From the NCBI GenBank assembly GCA_045636925.1, contig JAZTYK010000026.1, forward strand, positions 1 through 63,497: a stretch of DNA of 63,497 nucleotides, written 5' to 3'. Under the pieces are notes generated by a model, which saw only the letters and a program-made list of their open reading frames with translations, was not told where the DNA came from and made no database searches. The first letter of the stretch is position 1. Every line of letters begins with the position of its first letter. A program made the position numbers and the translations under genes. Source of the stretch: JAZTYK01 sp045636925. GTDB lineage: Bacteria; Bacillota; Clostridia; Oscillospirales; Butyricicoccaceae. Shown here piece by piece: positions 1 through 8,602 of this stretch.

Positions 1-493
1 GGCAGTTTTCAACGTAGATAACTACAAAGAATTCCTGTCGCTGCAGTGTGATGCCGCCCTTAGAAACATTGTACGCTTATATCCCTACGATGTAGCACAA
101 AATGTTGATACCACCGGTGATGGAGAACCCGATGTCGGTTCCCTGCGCGGCTCCAGCGAAATCGTTGCCGGGCGCATCCGCGATGAGATCCAGGCTCGTG
201 TAGAAGAGGCCGGTTTGGAAATCATTGAAGCCCGTATTACCTATTTAGCATACGCTCCCGAGATCGCTGCCGTAATGTTGCAGCGCCAGCAGGCTTCTGC
301 CATTGTAGATGCCCGCAAAATGATCGTTGACGGTGCCGTTGGCATGGTAGAAATGGCGCTGGAGCGTCTGAATGAAAACAATGTGGTAACGCTGGACGAA
401 GAGCGCAAGGCTGCCATGGTCTCTAACCTGCTGGTTGTGCTGTGCGGCAACCACGATGCCCAGCCCGTAGTGAATTCGGGCAGCCTGTATTAA
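1..493 (+). CDS. SPFH/Band 7 domain protein, C-terminal part (partial)
   Basis: The frame is open from base 2 to the stop at 491-493, so the start lies outside the window. The visible ~163 residues contain the end of a prohibitin/stomatin-like SPFH domain: repeated basic-acidic helices, a phrase on arginine-rich helix 'IRDEIQARVEEAGLEIIEAR', then 'YLAYAPEIAAVMLQRQQA', typical of bacterial Band 7 proteins that form membrane-associated oligomeric rings. The tail after residue ~105 is helical and predicted soluble. The next gene starts 2 bases after the stop, so the two are surely co-transcribed. Family membership is recognised from motifs; the substrate or client is unknown. Confidence 0.85.
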   Translation, partial: AVFNVDNYKEFLSLQCDAALRNIVRLYPYDVAQNVDTTGDGEPDVGSLRGSSEIVAGRIRDEIQARVEEAGLEIIEARITYLAYAPEIAAVMLQRQQASAIVDARKMIVDGAVGMVEMALERLNENNVVTLDEERKAAMVSNLLVVLCGNHDAQPVVNSGSLY

Positions 494-495
494 TC

Positions 496-699
496 ATGGC
501 CCCCGGCGAGAAGAAACAGGTGCCCCTGCGCCTGTCGGCAAAGCTCTACAACGCAATTGCCGCCTGGGCCGAGGATGACTTTCGTTCGGTAAATGGGCAG
601 ATCGAATATCTGCTCACCGAATGTGTCAAACAGCGGAAGAAGAACGGCAAATATGTGTCAGACGAGCTGGATGCCCCTTTAGATATTGAAATTGAATAA
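496..699 (+). CDS. Small Arc-like ribbon-helix-helix protein
   Basis: 67 residues. The first ~48 residues read as a ribbon-helix-helix fold: a short beta strand 'KQVPLRLSAKLYNAI' followed by two helices and the turn 'RSVNGQIEYLLTECV' that matches Arc/MetJ-type proteins. The C-terminus is acidic (DELDAPLDIEIE). It starts 2 bases after the SPFH stop and is followed directly by a terminator, so it is the last gene of that operon. A DNA-binding role follows from the fold; whether it regulates the SPFH gene is inference. No toxin gene lies beside it, so it should not be called an antitoxin. Confidence 0.75.
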   Translation: MAPGEKKQVPLRLSAKLYNAIAAWAEDDFRSVNGQIEYLLTECVKQRKKNGKYVSDELDAPLDIEIE

Positions 700-705
700 C
701 GTATA

Positions 706-747
706 AAAAGCCGCTTCGGAGTCTACCCTTCCTCCGAAGCGGCTTTT
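706..747 (+). terminator. Intrinsic terminator after SPFH-RHH operon
   Basis: Perfect 15-base arms AAAGCCGCTTCGGAG and CTCCGAAGCGGCTTT separated by a short loop and ending in TTTT. Confidence 0.9.
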
Positions 748-750
748 GCC

Positions 751-779
751 TTGACAATACCCGAAGACAAAGATATACT
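751..779 (+). promoter_or_regulatory. Sigma-A promoter of csoR-copA
   Basis: -35 TTGACA (751-756) and -10 TATACT (774-779) with a 17-base spacer. The expected start of transcription (~786) lies just before the CsoR operator, which fits repression by blocking initiation or clearance. Confidence 0.85.
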
Positions 780-790
780 AAAGATGCAAA

Positions 791-807
791 ATACCCCCCA
801 GGGGTAT
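791..807 (+). promoter_or_regulatory. CsoR operator
   Basis: ATACCCC-CCA-GGGGTAT, a perfect 7-base inverted repeat around a G/C tract, the known form of CsoR sites. It sits between the predicted transcription start and the csoR ribosome site (AAGGAGG, 811-817). Copper binding to CsoR would release it and allow csoR-copA expression. Confidence 0.88.
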
Positions 808-823
808 CAGAAGGAGGCACTTT

Positions 824-1144
824 ATGCATCACGATTCTACTCCAGCCGCCGAATGTGGCTGCTGCCAATATAAGCATACACCCCGCAGCGAAGAAACTCT
901 GCGGTCCCTGCAGAACCGCTTAAGCCGTATCATCGGCCAACTGGGCGGCATTCGCACGATGCTGGATGACAACCGCTACTGCGGTGATATTTTGACACAG
1001 GTAGCTGCCGTAGAGAGCGCTTTGCAGGCATTTGGATACTGCATTCTGGAAGAGCATATGGAAACCTGTGTAGCCGAAGCATTGCAGCAAGGCAATACCG
1101 AAATTCTGCAAGAAGCCGTGGCCCTGATCAAAAAGTTGAAATAA
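824..1144 (+). CDS. csoR: Copper-sensing transcriptional repressor CsoR
   Basis: 106 residues, the usual length of the CsoR/RcnR family (all-helical tetramer). The copper ligands of CsoR are present: C53 (NRYC), H78 and C82 (EEHMETC), as in the Cys-His-Cys Cu(I) site. The N-terminus has additional His and Cys residues (H2, H3, C11, C13, C14) that could contribute a second metal contact. The ATG is 6 bases after AAGGAGG. A CsoR operator lies upstream and copA starts 11 bases downstream, so this is an autoregulated copper-efflux operon. A nickel or formaldehyde sensor is unlikely given the ligand set and the neighbour. Confidence 0.93.
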   Translation: MHHDSTPAAECGCCQYKHTPRSEETLRSLQNRLSRIIGQLGGIRTMLDDNRYCGDILTQVAAVESALQAFGYCILEEHMETCVAEALQQGNTEILQEAVALIKKLK

Positions 1145-1155
1145 GGAGGCGTACC

Positions 1156-3711
1156 ATGCAAACGCAAAAATTTCAAGTAACCGGCATGACCTGCGCTGCC
1201 TGTCAGGCACACGTAGAACGTGCTGTACAGGGTATTTCAGGTGTTTCCGATGTGTCCGTCAATTTGCTGTTGGGCAGCATGCAGGTAACCTTTGATGCGC
1301 CGGTCACAGTTTCTTCAATTTGCTCCGCTGTGAAAAAAGCCGGCTATCATGCCACACCTGCCGACACTTCTGCCGCCAAGCCTGCATCCACCACCGATTC
1401 TTTGGAAGATACCGAAACTCCTCGCCTGCTCCGCCGTCTGGCCGCCTCGCTGCTGCTTCTGCTTCCCTTGATGTATGTATCCATGGGCCATATCATGTGG
1501 GGCTGGCCTCTCTTTGACGCTTTGGAAAGGTCGCCCATGGCGCTGGGTTTATATCAGCTGCTCTTTACCGTTGCCGTCATGGTCATCAACCAAAAGTTCT
1601 TTATCAGCGGCTGGCAAAGCCTGCGCCACGGAGCACCCAACATGGACACCCTGGTAGCCATGGGCAGCGGTGCCGCCTTTGCCTACAGCACTGCCGTGCT
1701 CTTTCAGATGGCTACTCAGCCTGAACACGCTGCGCATCTGCTGCACGAGCTATACTTTGAGTCGGCAGCCATGATCCTTGCACTGATTACTGTAGGCAAG
1801 ACGCTGGAAGCCCGCAGCAAAGGCAAAACCGTGGGTGCCATCCGTGCCTTGATGGATCTCACGCCCAAAACCGCTCATGTCTACCGCGACAGTCAATGGG
1901 CAGACATCCCGGTGGAGGAAGTAAACGTTAAAAATCTGTTTGTGGTTCGCCCCGGAGAAAGCATTCCCGTAGACGGTGTTGTTGTCATGGGACGCAGTAC
2001 GGTAGATGAATCCGCACTTACCGGTGAAAGTATCCCGGTGGACAAAGGCCCCGAAGATCATGTCAGTGCCGGCACCATTAACCAGACCGGGGCGCTGACC
2101 TGCTCCGCTACCCGCGTGGGTAGTGATACCACGTTGCAGCAAATCATTCAGATGGTAGAGAATGCCGCTGCCTCCAAAGCCCCCATTGCCAAAATCGCCG
2201 ACAAGGTTTCAGGTATCTTTGTGCCCGCTGTATTGGGCATTGCCGCCATTACCTGTGTGATTTGGCTGTTGTTGGACAAAAGTTTCGGCTTTTCCCTCGC
2301 CCGTGCCGTCAGCGTGCTGGTCATCAGTTGCCCCTGTGCCTTGGGTCTGGCCACGCCTGTGGCCATTATGGTGGGCAGCGGCCGCGGTGCCAAAGCCGGT
2401 ATACTCTTTAAAACTGCAACCTCCCTGGAAGCCACCGGCCGCACGCAGATTGTCGTGCTGGACAAGACAGGCACCATTACCGCCGGAGAACCGCAGGTAA
2501 CTGACCTATGGGTAGCACCCGGCTACAGCGAAGAGTATCTGCTTGGCATCGCACGTTCTCTGGAGGAACTCAGTGAGCATCCCTTATCTCATGCGGTGTT
2601 CCAATATACCGAAGCGCAGAACTACCGCAGCGTGCGGCGTTCGGACTTTACCGCACTGCCCGGCAGCGGTGTCAGCGGCACCCTTGATGACAAACCTGCT
2701 TTCGGCGGCAATGCCGACCTGATGTCTCAGTACGGCTTACTTACCGATACCGCTTTGCAGCAAGGCAAGACCTTTTCTGAATGCGGCAAAACGCCCCTTT
2801 ATTTTGCCCATGATGGCAAGTTGCTGGGCATTTTGGCTGTAGCCGATGTCATCAAATCTGACAGTCCTACTGCCATTGCCCAACTGCAGAAGATGGGCAT
2901 TGAGGTGGTAATGCTGACCGGTGACAATGCACGTACAGCCGCCGCCATTGCCCGGCAAGCGGGCGTGGATCAAGTAATCACCGATGTCAAACCCGACGGC
3001 AAAGAAGCCGCCATTCGCCACCTGTGTCAGTACGGCAAGGTCGCTATGGTGGGTGACGGTATCAATGATGCCCCCGCCCTGACCCGCGCTGACATTGGCA
3101 TCGCCATCGGTGCCGGTTCTGATGTAGCATTGGATGCCGCCGATGTGGTGCTTATGCGTTCGACGCTGATGGACGTACCTGCTGCTATCCGCCTGTCCCG
3201 GGGCGTGCTGCGGAACATTCATCAAAACCTGTTCTGGGCATTCTTCTACAACTGCATCGGCATCCCCCTCGCCGCCGGCGTGTTGATTCCCTTGGGACTG
3301 ACTCTAAACCCCATGTTTGGCGCCGCCGCCATGAGCCTTTCCAGCTTCTGTGTGGTGAGCAATGCGCTTCGACTGAATCTGTTCGATCCCACGAATCCCA
3401 AGCACGACCGTCCTATACGTAATGTTACCCTGCCCCCGCTGACCGGGGACTCGGAACAAGATACACCCCAAATCACACATCAAACGGAGGAACAACCTAT
3501 GAAAAAGACCATTTATATCGACGGCATGATGTGCCCTCATTGCCAGGCACATGTAGAAAAAGCCCTGGGTGGCCGTGAAGACGTGGAGGCCGTAGAGGTT
3601 AGCTTGGCTGACAAGACGGCAGTTGTCACCCTGAAACAGCCCGTAGACGATGCTTCTCTGATGGCTACCGTCAAGGATGCCGGCTATACCCCCGTCCGTG
3701 TAGAAGAATAA
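1156..3711 (+). CDS. copA: Copper-exporting P1B-type ATPase CopA with C-terminal CopZ-like domain
   Basis: 851 residues. Domain order: N-terminal heavy-metal domain with GMTCAAC (residues 10-16); transmembrane helices from ~95; actuator TGES (289-292); the Cu(I)-transport motif CPC (392-394) in a membrane helix; phosphorylation DKTGT (436-440); nucleotide-binding SEHPLSH near 473-479; hinge GDGINDAP (633-640); last helices to ~742; linker ~743-781; then a second heavy-metal domain, 782-851, with MMCPHC. The C-terminal domain is unusual because most CopA proteins carry metal domains only at the N-terminus. A ribosome site and ATG fall exactly at its boundary (see copZ entry). It pumps Cu(I) out of the cytoplasm at the cost of ATP. 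Confidence 0.95.
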   Translation: MQTQKFQVTGMTCAACQAHVERAVQGISGVSDVSVNLLLGSMQVTFDAPVTVSSICSAVKKAGYHATPADTSAAKPASTTDSLEDTETPRLLRRLAASLLLLLPLMYVSMGHIMWGWPLFDALERSPMALGLYQLLFTVAVMVINQKFFISGWQSLRHGAPNMDTLVAMGSGAAFAYSTAVLFQMATQPEHAAHLLHELYFESAAMILALITVGKTLEARSKGKTVGAIRALMDLTPKTAHVYRDSQWADIPVEEVNVKNLFVVRPGESIPVDGVVVMGRSTVDESALTGESIPVDKGPEDHVSAGTINQTGALTCSATRVGSDTTLQQIIQMVENAAASKAPIAKIADKVSGIFVPAVLGIAAITCVIWLLLDKSFGFSLARAVSVLVISCPCALGLATPVAIMVGSGRGAKAGILFKTATSLEATGRTQIVVLDKTGTITAGEPQVTDLWVAPGYSEEYLLGIARSLEELSEHPLSHAVFQYTEAQNYRSVRRSDFTALPGSGVSGTLDDKPAFGGNADLMSQYGLLTDTALQQGKTFSECGKTPLYFAHDGKLLGILAVADVIKSDSPTAIAQLQKMGIEVVMLTGDNARTAAAIARQAGVDQVITDVKPDGKEAAIRHLCQYGKVAMVGDGINDAPALTRADIGIAIGAGSDVALDAADVVLMRSTLMDVPAAIRLSRGVLRNIHQNLFWAFFYNCIGIPLAAGVLIPLGLTLNPMFGAAAMSLSSFCVVSNALRLNLFDPTNPKHDRPIRNVTLPPLTGDSEQDTPQITHQTEEQPMKKTIYIDGMMCPHCQAHVEKALGGREDVEAVEVSLADKTAVVTLKQPVDDASLMATVKDAGYTPVRVEE
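3499..3711 (+). CDS. copZ: Nested in-frame CopZ copper chaperone
   Basis: Within copA and in the same frame, CGGAGG at 3485-3490 stands 8 bases before an ATG at 3499. Starting there gives a complete 70-residue CopZ-like protein: beta-alpha-beta-beta-alpha-beta, with the Cu(I) site DGMMCPHCQAHVEKAL near its N-terminus. The preceding residues (about 743-781 of CopA) look like a flexible, low-complexity linker rather than folded protein. I infer that the locus makes both a CopA-CopZ fusion and free CopZ. Translation from this start has not been shown; it is read from the sequence. The alternative is that the site is a relic of a copA-copZ gene fusion. Confidence 0.6.
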   Translation: MKKTIYIDGMMCPHCQAHVEKALGGREDVEAVEVSLADKTAVVTLKQPVDDASLMATVKDAGYTPVRVEE

Positions 3712-3727
3712 TTCCCCGCACACGAAA

Positions 3728-3757
3728 GCCGCCTGCAGATAGCAGGCGGCCTTTTTT
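3728..3757 (+). terminator. Intrinsic terminator of csoR-copA
   Basis: Nine-base perfect stem GCCGCCTGC/GCAGGCGGC with loop AGATA, followed by CTTTTTT. Confidence 0.9.
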
Positions 3758-3772
3758 CTCTCCCCTTCGCTC

Positions 3773-3800
3773 TTGACTTTCCGGGAGATTATCATATAAT
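3773..3800 (+). promoter_or_regulatory. Sigma-A promoter of nagB
   Basis: -35 TTGACT (3773-3778), 16-base spacer, -10 TATAAT (3795-3800). The leader to the nagB ATG is about 50 bases. Confidence 0.75.
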
Positions 3801-3858
3801 GAAGGTATAATGGTGAAATATATGCTGCGGATGTTTTCCCGGCAGACAGGAGCAATTT

Positions 3859-4572
3859 ATGCGTTATTTTGAAACCGAAACTTATGCCGAAGCTTGTCAG
3901 CTGGCAGCAGATATGATTATGGAGCAGATTCAGGAGAAGCCCGACTCTGTACTTGGCCTGGCCACCGGCTCTACCCCCATTGGCATTTACGATATCATTT
4001 CCAAGGCTGTGGCTGAGGGTGAGCTGGATATCAGCAAGCTGACCACCTTTAATCTGGACGAATATGTCAATCTGCCGGTCACCGATCCCAACAGCTATCT
4101 GTACTTCATGAAGGAAAATCTTTTCGACCGCATTGGCCTCAGCGAGGAAGCCTACAACATTCCCAATGGCAATGCTGCCGACATCGACGCCGAATGCGCA
4201 CGCTATGAAGAGGCCATCAAAGCCGCCGGCGGTATTGACCTGCAGCTGCTGGGTCTGGGTCTCAACGGTCATATCGCCTTTAATGAACCCGGCACTTCTT
4301 TCGAAGCTGTGACCCATCAGGTAGAACTCACAGAGTCTACCCGTGTGGCAAACTCCCGTTTCTTTGCCTCTATGGACGAAGTTCCCACCCATGCTGTTAC
4401 CATGGGCCTCAAAACCGTCAGCGAAGCTCGCAGCATCGTACTGATGGCTTGCGGTCAGGCAAAGCATGACATTCTGCAGGCTGCAATGAACGGCCCTGTC
4501 ACCGAGGATGTTCCTGCCTCTATCCTGCAGCAGCATCCCGACCTGACGGTGATCTTCAGCCGCAACAACTAA
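3859..4572 (+). CDS. nagB: Glucosamine-6-phosphate deaminase NagB
   Basis: 237 residues, the short bacillary form. It converts glucosamine 6-phosphate to fructose 6-phosphate and ammonia, feeding amino-sugar carbon into glycolysis. Visible motifs are the phosphate loop GLATGSTP (33-40), the acid/base Asp in FNLDEYV (D67), and LGLGLNGHIAFNEPG (131-145) with the catalytic His138. The C-terminal allosteric extension of the E. coli enzyme is absent, as in Bacillus. The start has an AGGAG ribosome site 7 bases upstream. It is monocistronic: promoter before it and terminator after it. No nagA is adjacent. Confidence 0.95.
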   Translation: MRYFETETYAEACQLAADMIMEQIQEKPDSVLGLATGSTPIGIYDIISKAVAEGELDISKLTTFNLDEYVNLPVTDPNSYLYFMKENLFDRIGLSEEAYNIPNGNAADIDAECARYEEAIKAAGGIDLQLLGLGLNGHIAFNEPGTSFEAVTHQVELTESTRVANSRFFASMDEVPTHAVTMGLKTVSEARSIVLMACGQAKHDILQAAMNGPVTEDVPASILQQHPDLTVIFSRNN

Positions 4573-4586
4573 TTTACAAAAAAGTG

Positions 4587-4623
4587 ATGCCCCTGTGCCG
4601 CAATCGGCACAGGGGCATTTTTC
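4587..4623. terminator. Bidirectional terminator between nagB and rpoD
   Basis: ATGCCCCTGTGCCG-CAAT-CGGCACAGGGGCAT, a 14-base perfect stem with A-rich left and T-rich right flanks, so it can end transcripts from both converging genes. Confidence 0.9.
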
Positions 4624-4629
4624 ATGTTG

Positions 4630-5766
4630 TTAGTTCAAAAAGTCCTTCAGCTTCTTGCTGCGGCTGGGATGGCGCAGCTTGCGCAGAGCCTTGGCCTCAA
4701 TCTGACGGATACGCTCGCGGGTAACGTTGAACTCCTTACCCACTTCCTCCAAAGTGCGGGTACGGCCGTCCTCAATGCCGAAGCGCAGACGCAGTACCTT
4801 TTCCTCTCTGGGGGTCAGAGTCTTCAGCACCTCCACCAGCTGTTCCTTCAGTAAGGTGTAAGATGCCATCTCGGCGGGTTCGGGAGTATCGTCATCGGCG
4901 ATAAAGTCGCCCAGATGGCTGTCCTCCTCCTCACCGATGGGAGTCTCCAGCGAGACAGGCTCCATGGCGATCTTCAGGATCTCACGCACCTTCTGCACGG
5001 GCATGTTCATGACCTCGGCAATCTCCTCGGGGCTGGGATCGTGGCCCAGCTCCTGCAGCAGCTGGCGGGATACACGGATGACCTTGTTGATGGTCTCCAC
5101 CATGTGCACAGGAATACGAATGGTACGTGCCTGGTCGGCAATGGCACGGGTGATGGCCTGACGGATCCACCAGGTTGCATAAGTAGAGAACTTATAGCCC
5201 TTGGTATAGTCAAACTTCTCAACAGCCTTGATCAGACCCAAATTGCCCTCCTGGATCAGATCCAAAAACTGCATGCCACGACCCACATAACGCTTGGCAA
5301 TGGACACCACCAAACGCAGGTTTGCCTCTGCCAGACGCTGCTTGGCTGCTTCGTCACCCTCCAGCATCCGCTTGGCCAGCTCGATCTCCTCGTCAGAAGA
5401 CAGCAGGTTCACCTTGCCGATCTCTTTCAGGTACATGCGCACGGGGTCATCAATGGCGATACCCTCCATCAGTGCCATGGGGTTGGTCAGTTCTTCTTCG
5501 GGGATTTCTTCCACATTGCTGAAGTCGTCACCGTCCAAAGACTCGATGAGGGGTGTTTCCTCCATCATATCTTCTTCGCCCATAGCGATCTCTACGCCCA
5601 GCTTTTCCAGCGTTGCATAGAACTTATCCTGCTGTGCGCTGTCCAGCTCCAGTTCGTCGATGGCATGGTTGATTTCTTTGGCAGTAATCTTGCCGTTCTT
5701 CTTTCCAAACTCCACCAGTTCACGCAGAATCTGCTGGCGCTTTTCCATCTGTTCCCGTTCAGTCAT
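4630..5766 (-). CDS. rpoD: Primary sigma factor RpoD (SigA)
   Basis: 378 residues. Region 1.1 is acidic (to about residue 85); region 1.2 begins at DPVRMYLKEIG; region 2 carries the core-binding/-10 block (ANLRLVVSIAKRYVGRG ... FDYTKGYKFSTYATWWIRQAI); region 3; and region 4 ends with the -35 helix-turn-helix EVGKEFNVTRERIRQIEAKAL. It directs RNA polymerase to TTGACA/TATAAT promoters, of which many are visible in this window. It is the last gene of dgt-dnaG-rpoD, starting 3 bases after the dnaG stop with GGAGG in the dnaG 3' end. Confidence 0.97.
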   Translation of the reverse strand: MTEREQMEKRQQILRELVEFGKKNGKITAKEINHAIDELELDSAQQDKFYATLEKLGVEIAMGEEDMMEETPLIESLDGDDFSNVEEIPEEELTNPMALMEGIAIDDPVRMYLKEIGKVNLLSSDEEIELAKRMLEGDEAAKQRLAEANLRLVVSIAKRYVGRGMQFLDLIQEGNLGLIKAVEKFDYTKGYKFSTYATWWIRQAITRAIADQARTIRIPVHMVETINKVIRVSRQLLQELGHDPSPEEIAEVMNMPVQKVREILKIAMEPVSLETPIGEEEDSHLGDFIADDDTPEPAEMASYTLLKEQLVEVLKTLTPREEKVLRLRFGIEDGRTRTLEEVGKEFNVTRERIRQIEAKALRKLRHPSRSKKLKDFLN

Positions 5767-5769
5767 ATC

Positions 5770-7566
5770 TTATTCCTCCTGTTTTTTTCTCAGTACCGCA
5801 AGCAATGCGTTATCTCCGCCTCCACGCTTGATGGCTTCCTGCTTGATTTTTTGAATGCAGTCCTCCAACTCCTGTTTTGGATCTTTAGATTTAATTCCGC
5901 TTGCTAAAATATCTGTCAAAAGCCGGGTCTCGGCTTCGGTCAGCTCCATAATCCAGCTTGCCGGATGGATTGCTTGTCCCGTGTTCAGCTTTTCCAGTGC
6001 TTTCCCATATAGTTTTCCTAGGAAAGGTGCAGAAAAATCTTCCGGATCCAACCGCACTTCGGTATACTCCAGCAAATCCTTATCCTGCAGCGTAACCGCC
6101 AGCACCCGTTCTTCACACAAGGCAGATGCCGGATTGTCATACCGCAACTCCCGATCTCTGGGCTGATGTGCCCGGGTAGGATTCAGCGCCTCCCGTTGAA
6201 ACTCTGCCTGATCCCTGCGGCTGCGCTTTTTCCGCGCGTTACGCACTTCTGCAAGCATGGTTTCTTCGCCGACGCCGGCATCCTTTGCAGCATTGCGGGC
6301 AAAGATCTCCCGCTCTACGTCGCTTTGCAGCGATGCGATATACCGCGCCGCCTCTTTGAGAAAGGCGATGCGCTGGTCATCCTGGCTCAAGTCAAACTTT
6401 GCCTTGATTTCGCCCAGCCGATACTGTCCGTCAGTCTGAGGACGCTCCAGCAGCCGGCCAAAGGCCGCCGCGCCATTTTCTTTGATAAAGTCATCGGGGT
6501 CTACCTTTTGAGGTTTGCCTTCAGCATCGTAAAGAATGCGACCATTTGCATCCCGTCTGGGCGGCAAGCGCAGCACCCGCACTTCCAATCCCGCAGTGTT
6601 CAGAATATCAATGGCCTTTTCTGTGGCCTTTTGTCCGGCGGCATCTGCGTCATAACAGATGACTACCTCTTTGGTATATTTGGTCAACAGCTTTGCTTGC
6701 TCCGGCGTAAACGCCGTACCGCAGGATGCTACTGCACTGTCAAAGCCCGCTTGATGCAGCGCGATTACGTCTACGTTACCCTCGCACAGGATAAACTTGT
6801 CCGCCTTGGTCTGTTTTGCCAGATTCATGGCATACAGCACCCGGCTTTTGTTATAAACCGGTGTATCGGGACTGTTCATATACTTGCGTCCGCCGCCATC
6901 ACCCTTCAGCACGCGACTACCAAAGGCCACCACATCGCCCCGGATATCGATGACCGGGAACATAATACGATCGCGGAAGAAACAGTATAGTCCTCCATTC
7001 TTACCCCTGGAGGCAAGACGTGCATCCAGCAGCTCACGCTCGGTATAACCCTTTTGCTTCATGGCGATAATCAGACTGTCCCAGCTGCCATCAGCATAAC
7101 CCAACCCAAACCGAGTCACTGTTTGGGGTGTCATGCCACGTTTGCCCAGCAGATAAGCCCGCGCCTCAGCGCCCTTATCGCCCATCAGCGTGTTGTAATA
7201 AAAGCGTGCCGCCTCTTTGTTCAGTTCCAGCAGCCGCTTGCGCCGCTGCGCCTGTTCTCTGTCGGCCTCATTGTCCTCGGGCACCTGCATGCCGCAAAGG
7301 TCAGCCAGCTTGTGCACTGCGTCGATATAGGGCAGGTTTTCAATCTTCATGATAAAGTTGATCACACCGCCGCCCTCTCCGCAGCCAAAGCATTTATAAA
7401 TCTGTCGCTCTCGATTCACATGGAAAGAGGGCGTTTTTTCATTGTGGAATGGGCAGCAGCCCCAATGATCACCGCCACGCTTTTTCATGGGCACGTAACG
7501 GGAGACCACATCCAGTATATCGCTGCGGTCTACCAGTTCATCTAAAAAACTCTGGGGAAGAGCCAT
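5770..7566 (-). CDS. dnaG: DNA primase DnaG
   Basis: 598 residues, full length. The N-terminal CHC2 zinc site is C38, H41, C59, C62. The RNAP-like catalytic core includes the TOPRIM segment beginning at FILCEGNVDVIAL and the acidic pair in CYDADAAGQKA. The C-terminal part after ~430 is the DnaB-helicase interaction region and is poorly conserved, as expected. It makes RNA primers at the replication fork. AAAGGAGG precedes the ATG. The macromolecular-synthesis operon here is dgt-dnaG-rpoD, without rpsU. Confidence 0.97.
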   Translation of the reverse strand: MALPQSFLDELVDRSDILDVVSRYVPMKKRGGDHWGCCPFHNEKTPSFHVNRERQIYKCFGCGEGGGVINFIMKIENLPYIDAVHKLADLCGMQVPEDNEADREQAQRRKRLLELNKEAARFYYNTLMGDKGAEARAYLLGKRGMTPQTVTRFGLGYADGSWDSLIIAMKQKGYTERELLDARLASRGKNGGLYCFFRDRIMFPVIDIRGDVVAFGSRVLKGDGGGRKYMNSPDTPVYNKSRVLYAMNLAKQTKADKFILCEGNVDVIALHQAGFDSAVASCGTAFTPEQAKLLTKYTKEVVICYDADAAGQKATEKAIDILNTAGLEVRVLRLPPRRDANGRILYDAEGKPQKVDPDDFIKENGAAAFGRLLERPQTDGQYRLGEIKAKFDLSQDDQRIAFLKEAARYIASLQSDVEREIFARNAAKDAGVGEETMLAEVRNARKKRSRRDQAEFQREALNPTRAHQPRDRELRYDNPASALCEERVLAVTLQDKDLLEYTEVRLDPEDFSAPFLGKLYGKALEKLNTGQAIHPASWIMELTEAETRLLTDILASGIKSKDPKQELEDCIQKIKQEAIKRGGGDNALLAVLRKKQEE

Positions 7567-7597
7567 CTAAACGCCTCCTTTCTCATCCAATTCTCAA

Positions 7598-8602
7598 TCA
7601 ATAAGTATTCCAAGCTTTGGGAATGAAAATATCCTGATACTTGGTAATGGCATAACGATCAGTCATGCCGGCAATATAGTCACAGACTGCGGTGGGCACA
7701 TCATCCTCAAAAGCGATCTGCAGATATTCATTGGGCATCGCCTCGGGGTGTTCTTCAAAATAACGATACAGGGCCTGCAGTACTTCGATTCCTTTTCCCT
7801 CTTCACCTTTTGCCACCGGGTTGCGGTACACCGCTTCAAACATAAACTCCCGCAGGCTGTCCATGGTTTCCTCCAACCGGGGCGACAATCCAACCTGTCC
7901 GGTCTCCCGGCCAAAAGCAACTGCATCGGCCACCAGTGTTCCGATGCGCTGGCTGTTGCGCTCACCCAACTGTCGCCGCAGTTCCGTGGGAATCTGCGCT
8001 GCAGAGAGCACACCGGCACGGATGGCATCGTCAATGTCGTGATTGATATATGCAATGCGGTCTGCGTACCGCACGATTTGGCCTTCCAAGGTATAGGCCA
8101 GCATGTCACCGGTATGACGCACGATGCCGTTTAAGACTTCTTTGGTCAGATTCAGGCCTTTACCGTTCTTCTCTAACCGCCGCACAACCCGCAGGCTTTG
8201 CTCGTTATGATTAAACTCTCGTCCGGCAACCTGACTCAATGCGCGCTCACCGGCATGACCGAAAGGCGTATGCCCCAAATCATGTCCCAGCGCAATGGCC
8301 TCGGTAAGATCCTCATTCAGATTCATGCCGCGAGCGATGGTTCTTGCGATTTGGGATACCTCCAAGGTATGTGTGAGTCGGGTGCGGTAATGGTCACCTT
8401 CGGGAGAAAGGAAGACCTGAGTCTTGTGCTTAAGTCTGCGAAACGCCTTGCAATGAATGATACGATCACGGTCACGCATAAAGCAGGTGCGCAGATCATC
8501 TTCTGGTTCCGGACGCTCTCTTCCCTTGGATTTTTCTGCCAGTGTTGCTTGAATTGACAGCGTGTTTCGCTCAAAGGCCTCAATTTGTTCCCGCACCAGC
8601 AT
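7598..8602 (-). CDS. dgt: dGTPase-like deoxynucleotide triphosphohydrolase (HD domain)
   Basis: 334 residues from the ATG at 8602, which has GGAGGG just upstream; an upstream in-frame ATG (8629) lacks a site. The HD-superfamily metal ligands are present: H in RTRLTHTLEVSQIAR, the HD pair in AIALGHDLGHTPFGHAGE, and a distal Asp in RYADRIAYINHDIDDAI. Family members hydrolyse dGTP or dNTPs to the nucleoside and triphosphate. It precedes dnaG by 31 bases, the usual Clostridial arrangement. The substrate preference cannot be read from sequence. Confidence 0.92.
   Translation of the reverse strand: MLVREQIEAFERNTLSIQATLAEKSKGRERPEPEDDLRTCFMRDRDRIIHCKAFRRLKHKTQVFLSPEGDHYRTRLTHTLEVSQIARTIARGMNLNEDLTEAIALGHDLGHTPFGHAGERALSQVAGREFNHNEQSLRVVRRLEKNGKGLNLTKEVLNGIVRHTGDMLAYTLEGQIVRYADRIAYINHDIDDAIRAGVLSAAQIPTELRRQLGERNSQRIGTLVADAVAFGRETGQVGLSPRLEETMDSLREFMFEAVYRNPVAKGEEGKGIEVLQALYRYFEEHPEAMPNEYLQIAFEDDVPTAVCDYIAGMTDRYAITKYQDIFIPKAWNTY

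Noticed and set aside
4915..5907. Plus-strand open frames opposite rpoD and dnaG
   Set aside because: Shadow of highly conserved genes.
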